Assembly: GCA_001770815.1 (NCBI GenBank) | Contig: MESD01000023.1 | Coordinates: 1 to 64,000 of the forward strand | Source: Burkholderiales bacterium RIFCSPHIGHO2_12_FULL_69_20 | GTDB lineage: Bacteria; Pseudomonadota; Gammaproteobacteria; Burkholderiales; Burkholderiaceae_C | Reading direction: 5' to 3' | DNA: 64,000 bases | Shown here: positions 9,818-24,800 of the stretch, in pieces | Numbering within the stretch: position 1 is the first letter of the stretch | How the letters are laid out: every line of letters starts with the position of its first letter | Notes under the pieces: generated by a model | Databases searched by the model: none | Told to the model about the DNA's origin: nothing | Seen by the model: the letters and a program-made list of their open reading frames with translations, nothing else | Made by a program: the position numbers and the translations under genes

Positions 9818-12800
9818 ATGGGCAAGATGACTGAGCTGCTCTACGCAGCCGCTGCGCGTTCACTCACCCGCTGGAACGCTGCGCCGCAGCCATCGGCGGC
9901 GCGGCCTTCGGGCGCCCCGGCCCAGGCCTCGTCCCTGCCCTTCAAGCGCAAGCTGCTGCTCGAGGCGCTGGAGCCGCGGCTGCTGTTGTCGGCCGATCTG
10001 TTGCCAGTCAACGTGCCGGTGGTCACTGCGGTGGTGGCCGCGTCGCGGCCGTGGATGGATGCGCGGGCCGCTGCTGCCGATGCCACACCCGAGGTTCGTC
10101 TGACGACAGCGGCCGCCGCCGCCACCCAGCCCCTGCAACTCACCGCCGTCGGCCCCATCGAGGGCGGTGCGCGGCTGGCGCAGACCCAGGCGGGCAGCTT
10201 CTCTTCGGCACCCGAAGACCTGCCCGGCTCGGTGAGTTACGCCGTCAACCTGGCGCAAGGTCAGCTGCTGAGCGTGGTGGCCACGTTCGACAACCGCGGC
10301 TGGAGCGCGTTCTACGGCCGCCTGCAGGTCATCGCACCCGATGGCGAGAGCGTCGTTGACGAGGTGGCCGGGCAGGCCGTCCTGCAACTGCAGGCCATCG
10401 CTGCGCCGGTGGATGGCGCCTACCAGATCGTGCTGACAGCCCAGCGCGACGACACGCCGGGCGAGGGGCATCCCGGCACCCTGCCCTGGGTGCTGCACGC
10501 CGCGGTGGATGCGGTGCTCGAGACCGAAGACCTGTTTGCCGGTGCCGCCAGCAACGACCAGATCAGCCAGGCCGAGTGGCTGGACGGCTTCAGGGTGTTG
10601 CCCCTGCCCGGTGCCGAACGCACGGCCGTGGTGGGCCGCCTCACGCCGCAGAACAACGACGGCCGCTCGGCCACCGATGTCTACGCCATCACCCTGGCCG
10701 AAGGCGAGACGCTGGAGGTCATCACCACGCTGAGCGGTCAGCATGGCTACCTGCAACTGCTCGACGGCCAGGGGCGTCAGGTGGCGGCCGCCACCCGCGT
10801 GGGCGCGGGTCAGTCCTGGGATGGCCCGATCGGCCTGCCCACCTTCGTGGCCGACGTGGCCGGCACCTATTACCTGCGCACCGATCTGTACTGGGATTCA
10901 GCGCGCTCGCTCGACCCGATCGAGTACACGCTGGTGGCCGCGCGCGGCGTCAGCCTCGATCCCGACAGCAGCGACGAGCTGGGCTTGGCGCCGGCCCAGT
11001 TGGCCGCGGTGGTTCATCCGATCGTGGCCACCAGCAGCGCGCTGGTTCCGCAGGCCGTGGGGCCGCAAAGCGCGGCCCAGTTCGAGGCCACCGCGACGGC
11101 CGAGACCGTGCGCATCGAGGTCACCCCGGTGATCGACCCCAGCCTGGCCAGCAGCGATTGGCTGCCGACGCTGACCGTGCTGGACGGCAATGGCCAGGTG
11201 TTGGTGGCCACGCCGGTTGATTCGTCGGGCTGGTCATGGGAGGTCACGGCCACCGTGGGTGATCGCCTGTGGCTGGAGATCAACACCGACGTCGACGCGC
11301 AGTTCCTGCTGGTGCTGGTCGGCGCGCAGGGCGAGAACCCGGCGCCCGCGCCCACCAGTTCGTCCCTCGACGATGGCCGCGTCGCCGGCTCGTCGCCGTG
11401 GCAATGGATCCGCTTCAACGAGGCGGTTCGCGCCGACCGGTTGCAGGCGGGTGAACTGTTCGATGCCGACGGCAACAGCCTGGGCGCGGTGAATCTGTCG
11501 GCGTGGAGCAACGACGCGGGCGTCAGCATCCAGCTGGCGTCCAACCTGCCCGAAGGCGACTACACGCTGGTGTTGGCCGACGGGGCGGTGGAAGATCTCA
11601 CCGGCCAGGGCTCGGCGCGCATCGAGTACGCCTTCTCGGTCGACAACCGGGCGCCCACGCTGGCCAGCCGCAACCCGCCCGATCAGGGCGAACTGGCCGC
11701 CGATCAGCGCATCAGCCTGGTGTTCAGCGAGCCGATGTCCGGCAACTGGCCCTCGGCGAACTTCTACAACGACGCCGGAGAAGTGATCTACCCGGGGTGG
11801 AGCCCGACCTGGTCGCAGGACGGACGCACCCTCACCATCGACATCTACGGCACCCTGGCCGAGGGCAGCTACGAGCTGCGCTTCGAGGAATGGGTGTTCC
11901 AGGACCTGGCCGGCAACGCCTTCGATGCCGACCCCGCCACCGCGACGCGCGATCCGCTGGTGCTGCGCTTCTCCACCGACACGGCGGTGTCGGTGCTGCC
12001 GGCGCTGGCCGCGCGCGAGCCGTTCGGCGCGCTCATCTACACCAGCGGGCGCAACGCCGCGCTGGTGAGCGACGGCGATACCGACGAGTTCCAGATCGAC
12101 CTGCAAGCGGGGCAGACCTTCGACGCCGTGCTCAGCGCCGCGCTGGGCCAATCGATCGCGACGCTGCCGCAGCTGGCGCTGCAGGTGGTCGACCCCAACG
12201 GCGACGTGGTGGCTGAATCGGCCTCCACGCAAGCCGGGCGGCCGCTGCTGATCCCGTCCATCGTGGTGGGCACATCCGGCACCTGGGCCCTGCGGGTTTC
12301 TTCACCCAACGGCGAGATGGGCAACTACAGCGCCGCGGTGGTGGTGGGCGCCGATGTGCAGCGTGAATCGGTCGAGATCGATGGCGTGCTGCAGCCCGGC
12401 AACCACACCCGGGCCACGGCCGAAGACCTGGACCGCAGCAGCCTGGTGCTGGCTGACGGCATCGACCGGCTGGCCAGCGTGGGCCGTTTTTCGCCCGGCT
12501 TCGACAGCGGCGCCGGCACGGTGATCAGCGATTGGGACTTTTTCCGCTTCACGCTCGACGCCGGCCAGACCGCCACGGTGGTGGTGGCGGTCGAGGGCTC
12601 GGCCCCGGTGAGCAACCTGCGCCTGGGCCTGTTCGACGACTCGGGCGATCTGGTCACCGGCGTGGGCACCCTGGTGGGTGCCGCCATCGCCACGCCCGAA
12701 GCCGACCGCGCCATCCTCGACTTCACCAACCACGGCGACAGCGCGGTGACGCTGTATGCCCGCCCGCGTGCCGACAGCTCGGTGCGCTACAGCATGGTGG

Positions 12801-15800
12801 TGACGCGCGGCGCCACCTTCGATGTGGGTGCGGTCAACGGCCTGCCGCAAGGGCTGGGCCCCACGGGCGCGGTGCTGGGCGGCTTCGACGACCAGGCCTC
12901 CACCGGTGTGGCCGGTGGGGTGGTGGGCATCGACGGCGAATACAGCACCTCGATGTACACCATCGACGGTGGCGGCCATCCCTGGAGCATCGACAGCTAT
13001 GGCCAAATCGTCAACGACGAGGGCAGTGGCGCGTTCGACAGCGGCAACTACCTGCAGCTCGACGGTGCCGATGGTTACGGCGGCAGCCTCAGCTTCCAGG
13101 CCTATGGCGGCGCCATCAGCGGCGATGGCCGCACCCTGGCCCTCGACGGCAGCCAGGGCAACAACTGGCAGATGAACCGCAAGGTCTTCGTGCCCGGTGA
13201 CGACGGGTTCATCCGCTACCTCGACCAGATCACCAACCTCGACAGCACGTCGCGCACGATCACGCTGCGGCTCGACAGCGATCTGGGCTCGGACAACTGG
13301 ACCCAGCTGGTGGCCACCGACGCGGGCGAGTCGCAGCAGTTCGATCCGCAGGACCATTGGCTGGTCACCGACGACAGCGGCGATCCGAACGGCAGTGATC
13401 CGGCGTTGGCGCATGTGTTGTGGGGCGACGGTGGGTTGGCGCCTGGCCTGGCGCAGCTGAGCGGCGACTACCTGCAGCGCAGCTGGACAGTGACCGTGCG
13501 CCCGGGCGAGACCGTGGGTCTGCTGCACTTTGCCGTGCAGGCGGCCGATGCCGAGCAGGCCCAGGCCACGGCGCAGCGGCTGCTGGCGCTGCCGTCCGAG
13601 GCGGTGCAGGGCCTGTTGCCCGCCGAACTGGCGAGCATCGTCAACTTCAACACCGGCCAGGCCGAGAGCTACCGCTTCTGGGCCAATGACGGTGACTCGC
13701 TCAGCCTGGGCGTGCAGGCCATGGCCGACGCCGGTCTGCCCTTCGCGCTGCGCCTGTTCGACCCGTATGGCAACCTGCGCCTCGACACCGGCACGGCCGA
13801 GGGGGCCTATGCGGGCCTGAGCACCGGCTACACCGCCGACATCACGGGGGCCTGGCTGGTGCAGTTGCTGTCGGCCGGCGCGCAGGGCGAGTACTTGCTG
13901 CAGGTGGATGGCGCCACGGGCGCGCCACCGGCGCCGCAGATCGTGGGCAGCCAGCCGTCGGACACGCGCCCGCTGGGCAGCGCGCCGACCTCGATCGACG
14001 TCAGCTTCGACCAGTTCATCCGGCCCGACACGGTGCAGGCCACTGACCTGCAGCTCGACGAGAGCCTGCTGGCGGCGGGGGTCAGCGTCACGGGCGTCGA
14101 GGTGCTCAGCGGCACCTCGGTGCGGTTCAGGCTCAGCGCGGCAGATCTGCCCGAGGGCTACTTCGGCTGGACGATCGATGCCGGTGCGGTGCTGGGCCAC
14201 GACGGCCAGGGCAACGACTGGGGATCGGGCGCCTTCGAGATCGATCGCACCGGACCACAGGTGCTGGACCACGGCGGCACCGAGCGCCGTTCGCAATTCA
14301 ACAGCCTGGTGTTCTCGTTCAACGAGGACATCGATGCGGCCAGCGTGAGCGTGGCCGACATCGCCAGTTTCACCGGCCCCAATGGCAACGACCTGCGCAA
14401 CAACCTGTATTCGGTGCAGGTCAGCGGCTCGCAAGTCACGGTGTGGTTCTACAGCCAGTCGCTGCCGGGCGATTACACGATGGTGCTGGGCCCCGACGTG
14501 CGCGACCTGGCCGGCAATGCGCTCGACCAGGACGGTGACGGCACACCCGGCGAGGCCGAGGACGACCGCTACACCGCGCTGGTGACCGTGGCCGACGCCG
14601 ACCTGGTGGTGACCGCCGTGACGGCGCCCACCGAGGCCGAGGCCGGCCAGCAGATCACGGTGCAATGGACCGTGCGCAACGACGGCGAGCGCGACAGCAC
14701 GCCCGGGCGTGGCTGGTACGACCTGGTGCGTCTGATCGACGCCGATGGCGGCGTGCCGTTCAGCACCTACGTCTACCGGTCGCAGTCGTTGGCGGTGGGC
14801 GAGTCGTACGAACAATCGCTCACCTTCATGGTGCCGCTGAGCAACGACCTCCTGGCCGACGATTACCAGGTCGAGGTCTGGGCCGACGGCTTCAGTTACC
14901 TGACCGAGCTGGACAACAACAACAACACGCTGCGCGCGGTGGCGCCGCTCACCATCAGCCTGCCGCCAGTGGCCGACCTGGTGATCGCCGAGGTGATCGT
15001 GCCCTCGGCAATGACCACCAACGCCGGCCACGAGGTCAGCTGGCAGCTGCTCAATCAGGGCGAGGGCACCAGCACCTACAGCTACAGCCTGGTCGAACTG
15101 GTCGATCTGGACGGCAATCTCGTCTACATCAACTACGAGGATTCGGAGGGCGGGTCGTACAGCTACCTGGCCTATTCCGAGAGTGTCTGGAACGGTGACG
15201 ACATCGACCCCGCAGGCTCGGTGCTGCAGCAAGTCAACGTGTACCTGCCCTCGGAGCTGCCGCCCGGCCAGTACCGCCTGCGCATCACCGCCGATGCGTA
15301 CGACTATGTCACCGAGCTGGACGGTGAATCGAACAACGCGGTGTTGAGCGATGCGTTCAGCGTGTCGCAGGTCGACCTGCGCGTGGTGTCGGTCACCGCG
15401 CCGGCCAGCGTGACCATGGGCGACGTGCTGAACGTGAGCTGGGAGGTGGCCAACGACGGCCCGGCAGCGCTGTTCGATGGCTACTACTACGAGCGTGTGG
15501 AGCTGATCGACGACGCCACCGACGAAGTGGCCTACAGCTGGGAGGAAAGCCGCTACGGCATCAACCTCGGCGAGGGCGAGACCTACACCGCCAGCGCTTC
15601 TTTCACCGTGCCCTACATCGAGGCATTGGCTTCGGGCAACTACCGGGTGCGGGTGATCGTCGACAGCTACCAGTACATCGGCGAGGGCGACGAGGCCAAC
15701 AACACGCTGGACGCGACTGAACTGCTGACCATCGTCGTGCCCGACGTGCCCGATCTGGTCGCCAGCCAGATCACCGTGCCTGCCGAGGTGGCGGGCAATA

Positions 15801-18800
15801 CCAGCCTGACCGTGGCGTGGACCACCCTCAACCAGGGCGCTGCGGCCACCGACAGGAGCTTCCGCGACCAGCTCTACCTGGAGAGTGCGGACGGCGCCCT
15901 CAGCCACCTTGGCACGGTCTGGTACTACGACGCCATCGCTGCCAGCGGCAGCGTGCAGCGCAGTGCCAGCTTCGTGGTGCCGCACACGTTGGTGCCGGGC
16001 AGCTACCAGGTGCGCATCCAGACCGACGACGGCGGCAACATCAACGAACTGGCCGGCGAGAGCAACAACATCAGCCGCTCCGAGGCCTTGTCGGTGACCA
16101 CCGCCATCGTCGCCGACCTGGCGGTGCAGTCGATCACGCCACCGCAAGGCGTGGTGCTGGGCCAGCCCGTCACGGTCAGCTGGGTGGGCGTCAACCAGGG
16201 CAACGGCGCCACCAGCAGCGCCTGGTACGACGTCGTCGAGCTGATCGATGCCAACGGTTCGATTCGCCAGTCGACCTACACCTACATCAACCCGGGCAAC
16301 CTGGCCGCTGGCGCCACCTACAACGGCACGTTGACGTTCACGCCGCCGATCAGCGCGTCCTTGCCCGAGGGCGAGTACCGCATCCGCGTGCGGGCCGACG
16401 GCTACGGCTACCAGCTTGAGTCGAACGACAACAACAACCAGCTGCAGACGGACGGCAGCTTCCCGCTGGTGGCACCTGCCACACCCGATCTGGTGGTCGA
16501 GGCGATCCAGGTGCCGGCCGACTCGGCGCCGGCCAACACCCGCATCACGCTGGTGTGGGACGAAGTCAACCAGGGTGATGCCGCGTCGGCCAGCACCACA
16601 ACCAGCTACGTCGAGCTGATCAACGCCGGCAACGGGCGGGTGTTCTCCCAGGTCGTGAGCCACAGCGCGCCAAGCTCGCTGGACGTCGGCGGCCGGGTGC
16701 AGCGTTCGCTGGATCTGGTGCTGCCCGCCGGCCTGGTGCCCGGGGCTTACCGCGCCCGCATCACCACCGACTATTACGGCCAGGTGCCCGAGTACACCGG
16801 CGACAACAACAACGTCAGCATCTCGGCGGCATTCACCGTCACCGAGGCCATCCGCGCCGACCTGAGCAACGTGCGGCTGAACACTGCCCTGAGCGATCCA
16901 GCCACCTTCGGCACCACCCTTCGGGTGGACTATTCGGTTGACAACGAGGGCCCCGGCAGCACGCAGAACGTGACCTGGACCGACCGCGTGCAGCTGGTGC
17001 GCATCAGCGACGATGCCGTGGTGGTCAGCGCCAACGTGGCCGCCGGCAGCGCCAGTGGCGTGGCGGCAGGCAACAGCTACAGCCGCGTGGTCGACCTGGC
17101 CCTGCCCATCGTGGGCACCTGGGCCAGCGGCGACTACCGCGTGCGCATCATCGCCGACGTCAACGGCAACCTCAGCGAGAGCGACCGCGCCGACAACACG
17201 TTGCTGAGCGACCTGCGCGTCAACACACCACCGCTGGCCAACCTGGTGGTGGCCGACGTGGCGGTGGACCCCGCCGATGCCACGGCCGGGCGCGAGATCA
17301 CCGTCTCCTGGACCGACCGCAACATCGGCGACGGCAGCCAGCTGCCGCGCTATGGGGCCTCATACAACTACTTCCATGACCGGGTGTACCTGGCCGACAG
17401 TGCCGGCAACGTGCTGCGCACGCTGGGCGATTACATCCTTCAGGTGGCGGTGGCGCCGGGTGCAGAGGTGGCCCGGGTGCAGCAGTTGACCCTGCCCGAC
17501 GATGTGGTCGACGGCAACTACACCATCGTGGTGCAGACCGACATCAACGACTACATCAACGAGCATGCCGGCGAGAGCGACAACCGCAGCACCTCGGCGG
17601 TGTTCAGCGTCACGCAGCCACCGCGGGTCGACCTGCAGGCTGCCAGCGTGGTGTTGCCGGCTGCCGAGGCCACCACGGGTGCGCCGATCACCGTGCAGTG
17701 GCTGACGCGCAATGCCGGCGAAGCCGACTTTGCCGGCAGCTTCAACGAGGTGGTGCAGATCTCGACCACCGCGGATTTCTCCTTGGATGTGCGCGTGCTG
17801 TCGCCGGTCTCGCGCTTCAGCGGCACCCTCGCCGCCGGCGCCGAAGTGCAGCGCACCGCCGAGGTCCAGGTGCCGGTCGACCTGAACGGCTCGACCGAAA
17901 TCAGCCGCACCTGGTACGTGCGGGTGGTGAGCGACAACAACAACGAGGTTTACGAATACACCTTCGAGAACAACAACGCCTCCAGTGCGGCGTCCATCGT
18001 CTTCAGCCGGCCGGCACTGCCCGACTTGCAGGTGGATCTGGTGGATGCGCCCGCTGCCGCGCAGGCGGGCACCGAGGTGGTGGTGAGCTACACCGTCACC
18101 AACCACGGCACGGCCGACGCCGGCCCGCGCACCGACCGCATCGTGCTGTTGCGCGAGGACGGCAGCCTCTGGAGCATCGATGCCTACCTGCGCAGCGATG
18201 AGGTGCTGGCGGCGGGCGCGTCGCAGCAGCTGCAGGCGCGCATCACCCTGCCCGTCAACAGCGGCAATGCCGGCTACAGCGGTCGCTTGCGTGCCCAGGT
18301 CAGCACCGACTGGAACGGCGAGGTGTTGGAGTACCCGAACGATGGCAACAACACCCGCAGCGATACCGACCTGCTGGTCGTCACGCTGCCCCCGCTGCCC
18401 AACCTGGCGCTGAGCCAGATCGTCTTGCCCGCCGAGGCCTTGACCGAGGCCGACGTCCCCTTGCGCTGGACGGTCAGCAACACCGGCGACGCCGCCACCG
18501 CGGGCGGCTGGACTGACCGCGTCTACCTCACCCGCAACGGCACGCTCAGCGGCGACTACCGGCAACTGGCCAACTTCAGCATCGACACCTCGCTGGCCGC
18601 CGGCGCGGCCATCGAGCGGGTGCAGACCATCACCCTGCCGCGCGACACCACCGGCGAGTGGCAGATCGTCATCGTCACCGACGTCGACCGGCAGGTGTTC
18701 GAGGGTGTGAACGGCGAGAACGACAACCAGCTGGCGGACGCGGACACCATCTCCCTGGTGCAACGGCCGCTGCCCAACCTGGTGGTCGACAGCGTCACGC

Positions 18801-21800
18801 CGCCGCAGAACGCGTTCTCCAGCCAGCCGGTCACCGTGCGCTGGACGGTGCGCAACACCGGCACCGGCACCACCACGGTGCCGTCCTGGCGCGACGCGGT
18901 CTACCTCTCGACCGACGACATCTTCGACGGCAGCGATGTCTACCTCGGCGCCACCGAGAACCCGGGCTACCTGGAGGTGGGCGGCGACTACGCCAGCTCG
19001 CTCACGGCCACGCTGCCGCGTGGCATCTCGGGGCCGTACCGGTTCTTCGTGGTCACCGATTTCCAGCACCAGCTGTACGAGGGCAACGCCGCATCGGGCG
19101 CCGAGGCCGACAACACCAGCGCCCCGGCGCTGGCCACGGTCACGCTGACGCCACCGCCCGATCTGGTGGTGCGCAACATCGTGGCACCGTTGCAGGTGTT
19201 CTCGGGCGAGTCGATCAGCGTCAGCTGGGAGGTGCTCAACGACGATGCCGATGGCCGCACCCGCGAGACCGGCTGGTACGACCGGGTCTGGATGTCCACC
19301 GACACCACGCTCGACGGCGCCGACACCTACCTGGGCGAGGTGCGCCACACGGGCGCGCTGGACGCGCTGGAGTCCTACATCGGCAACCTCACCGCCGCAC
19401 TGCCGATCGGCGTGACCGGTGCTTTCCACGTGATCGTGGCCGCCGACGTCTATGACCAGGTCTACGAGAACAACCGCGACGGCAACAACACCGGCGTGCG
19501 ACAGACCGCCACCACGATCGACCTGACCCCGCCGCCCGACCTGGAGATCGTCGATGTCGACCTGCCCGCCACCGCGCGCGCCGGCACCGAGCTGACCGTC
19601 CGCTTCCGGGTCGAGAACCTGGGCGCCAGCGATGTACCGGCCCGGCAATCCTGGTGGTCCGACGCGGCCTGGCTGTCGCTGGACGACACCATCGATCCCA
19701 GCGACCTGGCCCTGGGCAGCGTCACCCACTACGGCGTGCTGGCCACCGATGCCGGTTACGACGCCACGCTGCGCTTCACCTTGCCCGCCGGCCTGGCCGA
19801 GCGCGACGATTACCAGCTGATCCTGCGCACCGACCAGTACAACCAGGTGTTCGAGGCGCCCCAGGGCGATGCCAACAACACCGTCGTGCTGGGTCCGATC
19901 GCGGTCTTCCAGTCGCGGCCCGACCTGGTGGTGTCGGCCTTCACCATGCCGGCCGAGGTTGAAGCCGGCCGCACCGCCACCTTCCAGTGGACCGTGAGCA
20001 ACCTGGGCAACGGCGACTCGATCGCCGCCAGCTGGACCGACAGCCTGTGGGTCAGCCTGGACAACGAGATCGGCGACGGCGACGACGTGCTGATCGGCAA
20101 CGTGGGCCATGCCGGCGTGCTGGCGTCGCAGGCCAGTTACGACGTCACCGTGGCACCGGTGCTGCCGTTTGCCCTGGTGGGCACCGGCCGCTTCTACGTG
20201 CGCACCGACGGGGGTGGCCAGGTGGCGGAGTCCAACGACGCCAACAACCTCAGCGACGTGCTGACGGTCGTCATCCAGCGCCAGGAGTCCGACCTGCAAG
20301 TCAGCGACGCGCAGGTCACGCCGGTGGAGGGCGATGCGCGCAGCTTCGATGTGCAGTTCGTCGTCACCAACACCGGCGTGGCCGGCACCAACGTCAACGC
20401 CTGGGTCGACGGCATCTGGCTGTCGGCCGACAACGCCGTGGGCGCCGGTGACACCCGCGTGCGCACCGTGGCCCGCAACAACCCGCTGGCCGCCGGTGAC
20501 AGCTACACCGTCAGCACCCGTGTCACCGTGCCCGACAGCGTCAGCGCGGGCAGCTTCAAGGTGCTGGTGCGCGCCGACGACAACAACGCCGTCATCGAAG
20601 GTGCGGGTGAAGGCAACAACACCGCGGTGGCCACGGTCACCATCGGCGGCCTGCCGGCACCCGACGGCCAGTTGCCGGTGGGCGAGCAGGTGGTGCTGCA
20701 TCCCGACCTCACCGTGGTGTCGGTGCAGCCCCCGGCCGATGCCTTCAGCGGCCAGGCGGTCACCATCCGCTGGACGGTGCGCAACCAAGGCATCGACGAT
20801 GCCAGCAGCCCCTACTGGTGGTGGAGCGCCTACGACCAGGTCTACCTGTCGGAAGATGCCTTCCTCGACAACGGCGACATCTCGCTGGGCTACACCAGCT
20901 ACACCAACCAGGCAGCGGGCACCGACATGGAGCGCAGCCTGACGGCCAACCTGCCGGTGGGTCGCAGCGGGCTGTTCTACGTGCTGGTCAAGGCCGATGC
21001 GGGCAACCGCTTTGCCGAGCCCGATGCCGAGGGCAACAACCTCGGCCAGTCGTCCACGCTGTTCCAGATCGATCTGGCGCCGCCGGCCGACCTGGTGGCC
21101 GGCACGGTGCAGGTGCCCGACGAGGCCGTGCTCGGCGCGTCGATGGCGGTGACCTACACCGTCACCAATGCCAGCAGCTTTGCCGCGCTGGGCAGCTGGC
21201 GCGACGTGTTGTACCTGTCGACCGACGACGTGTTCGACACCGGCGACATCTACTTCGGCGCTGCCGACGCCTACGGCCCGGTCGCCGGCGGGGCCAGCTA
21301 CAGCCGCACGGTCAATGCCAGCCTGCCGGGTGTGAACCCGGGCGCTTACAAGCTGATCGTGCGCAGCGATGTGCGCAACGTGATCACCGAGCTGAGCGAA
21401 GCCAACAACCTGTCGGCCTCGATCGACGCGGTTGAACTCGACGTGCCCGAGCTCACGCTGGGCACGGCCGTCGCGGGCAGTTTCGCGGGCGGCCAGCCGC
21501 TGTACTTCAAGGTGCGCGTGGCCGCCGGCGAGGCGCTGCGCTTCACCCTCGACGGCCCGGGCGAGGACGTGGCGCACGACCTGTTCGTCGGCTTCAACAG
21601 CGTACCTTCGCGCTCGTTCAACCAGGCCGGCACGGGTGAGCTGTTCACACCCGACCCGGTGGTCACCATTCCGTCGACCGAGGCGGGCGTGTACTACCTG
21701 CGCGTCGACCCGTCGCCACAAGGCGCGGGCGCCTTCAGCCTGGTGGCCAACCTGGTGCCATTCAGTGTGGATCGGGTGCGCGAGACCACCGTCGGCAATA

Positions 21801-24800
21801 CCGGCGAGGCCACGGTGCGGGTGGACGGCACCTTGTTCACCGACGACACCCGCTTCGAGTTGGTGGGTGCCGACGGCGCGCGCTACGGCGCGGTGGCGCT
21901 CAGCCTGCGCGATGCGGGCCGGGCCTATGTCACCTTCGACCTGTTCGGCGCTGCGCCGGGCACGTTCGACCTGCAGGCCACACGGCCCAGCGCCGCGGGC
22001 GGTGAGCTGGTGGCCAGCCTCGACGCCGCGATGCAGGTGACCGACGGGGAGGGCGCCGACGCCTTCCTCACCATCACCGGACCCACCGCGGTGCAGGTCA
22101 ACCGCGACGCCACCTTCAAGCTGAACTACAGCAACGACGGCGACGCCGACACGATGGCGCCGCTGATGATCCTCAGCCCCAGCGCCGGCACCTCGATCGG
22201 CCTGTCGTCCAAGAGCCTGACGTTCCAGCCGCTGTTCATCCTGGGCGCGGCGCTGGACGGCCCGCTGGATGTGCTGCGCCCGGGCGCGATGTACAGCCTG
22301 CCGGTGGCCTACAAGACGCCTGGCGAGGCCGGTTACCTGTCGATCGAGGCACGCCCCGTGCAGGGCGACAGCACCGAGCAGATCACCGACTGGTCGATGA
22401 TCGAGGGCGCGCTTCGCCCGGCCGACGTCGACTTTGCCGCCTGGCAGCAGTTCTGGGGCCGGGTGCAGCCGCGCATCGGCAACACCATGGGTGACCTGGT
22501 CGGTGTGCTCAACGACATGGCCGTGCGCCTGTCGCCCGCGGGCGACCCGATACGCGACGTGCGGGCGCTGTTTGCCGCCCAGATGGCCGCCGATGCCAAC
22601 TGGACGCCGTCGCAGCAAGTGGCCGGTGTGCTGCTGGGCTCGGGCAGCGGCGCCGCGCAAGCCGGCGTGGAGGTGCAGGTCGCCTACATGCAGGGTGAGC
22701 GCTTGCGCGTGGAAGCGTCCACCGTCAGCGCCGCCGACGGCAGCTTCAGCTTCAGCCGCGTGCGCGCGGGCGACTACTTCCTGATGGTCGGTGGCCGGCA
22801 GTTCGACCTCGACCGTGATGGCCAGCCCGACCAATCCGCGCCACAGCTCACGGTCAGCAACAACGCACCGCTGCTGGTCGACACCCTCTACCTGTTCGAC
22901 GAAGGCCTGGGCGACGAGATCGACCGCGAGGACAGCCGCACCGAGCTGCTGACCGACACCCAGGGCGTGGTGCATGCGTTCTGGCAGCGTGGCGACCGGC
23001 TGTACCACGCCTACCGCGACGCCACCGGCGCCTGGCAGGATGCGCGCGCCCTCTCCGACGGCGTGCCTGGCGAGGTGGCCGTGGCCGCCGGCAGCGCCTT
23101 CGTCGGCGGCGAGGCGGGGCTGATCGCGGTGTGGAGCGAAGGCGTCGACAACGACAGCGAGCTGTTCTACGCCGTGGCGCGGGCCAGGGCCGACGGCGGC
23201 TACGAGTGGTCCGACCCGGTGCGCCTGACCACCAACACGGTGGCCGACGTGGCGCCCGACGTGGTGGTCGACGGCGATGGCCAGGCGGTGATCACCTTCC
23301 TGCGCCGCGACTTCACGATCCAGGACGACAGCGACCTGTACTACGTCGTGGTCGACCCCGACACCCTGCCGCTGGTCTGGAACGACGCGGTCACCTTCAA
23401 TGCGCAGGTGCAGGACGACGCCGCGCTGGCGGCGGCCGGTGAGCTCGATCCGCAACTCAGCTCGACCTACCGCTTCGGCTACAGCAAGGACCTCGGCGAA
23501 TGGACCATCGCCGGCTTCTACGTCAAGGCGGGCTTCGAGGGCACGCTGGTGGCCTCGCTGGACGATCAGGCCTGCGAGACCACCGTGGGCGGCCAGGTCA
23601 AGGGCACCGCCGAGATCAAGGTGGCCAACAAGGGCAAGGTGGCCGGCGAGGCCTCGCTGGCCGCCAACGCCAAATGGACGGTCGACCCCAACACCCAGGA
23701 CTGGAAGTTCGCCGGGGCCAGCGCCGACTTTGCCGGCAGCGTCAAGTACGTGTGGCGCGACGGCATCTACGACGTGATGGCGGCCTTCCCCACGCTGGCG
23801 CCCATCGCGCAACTGCTGCGCCAGGGCCAGAACTTCATCAACAAGGCCAGCGGCGGTGCGGTGCGCATCCAGAACGGCATCAACATCGGCCCGCTGGGGG
23901 TCGAGTTCAAGGGCATGAAGTGGAGCGCCGACGCGCCCTTCCCCAACTTCTTCATGCCGCAGACGCTGGACTCGGCCGCCGTCTCCGGATCGCTGGGCCT
24001 GTGGGCGCGCGCCTACTCCAGCTACTGGGGCGGCATCGACCTCAGCCTGGAAGGCTCGATCGGCTTCAAGGCCACGGTCTACCCGAGTTTCAAGCTCGAA
24101 GGCACGGCGCAGGCGGCGGTCACCGGCAAGGTGGGCGGCTGGACGATCTTCAACGGCGAATGGCAGGGCTCGGCCACGTTGGTCGAGGGGGCCGAGTTGT
24201 CGGCGCAGGCCAACGATCCGGCGCCGTTCCTGATGCTGCGCTGGGACCCCGAAGCCACGTTGGGCACCACCAATGTGTACGGCACCGGCGCGGTGGATGC
24301 GCAGGTGGCCAGCAACCGCCTGGGTGATTCACCGATGGTGCTGGCGCGCAACGCCGATGGCTCGGTCTCGGGCCTGTTTGCCCGCGATGCCGACGCCACC
24401 GCAGGCGAGATCGGCACCGAGCTGTTCGTCACCGACCTGGGTGCCGGCGGCTGGTCGGACGAGGTGGCGATCGACGGCTCGCTGGGCTTCAACGGCGACG
24501 GCAAGCTGGTCACGCTGGCCGACGGCCGGCGTGTGGCGGTGTGGACACATGCGTCCACCGCCGCCTTGACCAGCGCTTCGACGATGGAGCAGATCTTCGC
24601 CGCGCGTGATGCCAACGACGTGTACTACGCCATCGACGGCGGCAGCGGTTTCGGCACGCCGATCCGCCTGGCCGGCACCGCCGGCACCGATGCCGACCTG
24701 GACGTCACCACCCTGGTCGACGGCACGGTGGCAGTGGCCTGGACCAGCACCGGCGCCGACGGCACCGCCACGCTGCTGAGCGCCATCATCGACGCGGCCG

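Noticed and set aside
12302..16663. Very long open frames on the reverse strand of the giant gene (also 17360-23812 and 24329-29680)
   Set aside because: They are opposite-strand shadows produced by high GC and codon bias; their translations are low-complexity His/Ala/Gly/Arg-rich without family features.
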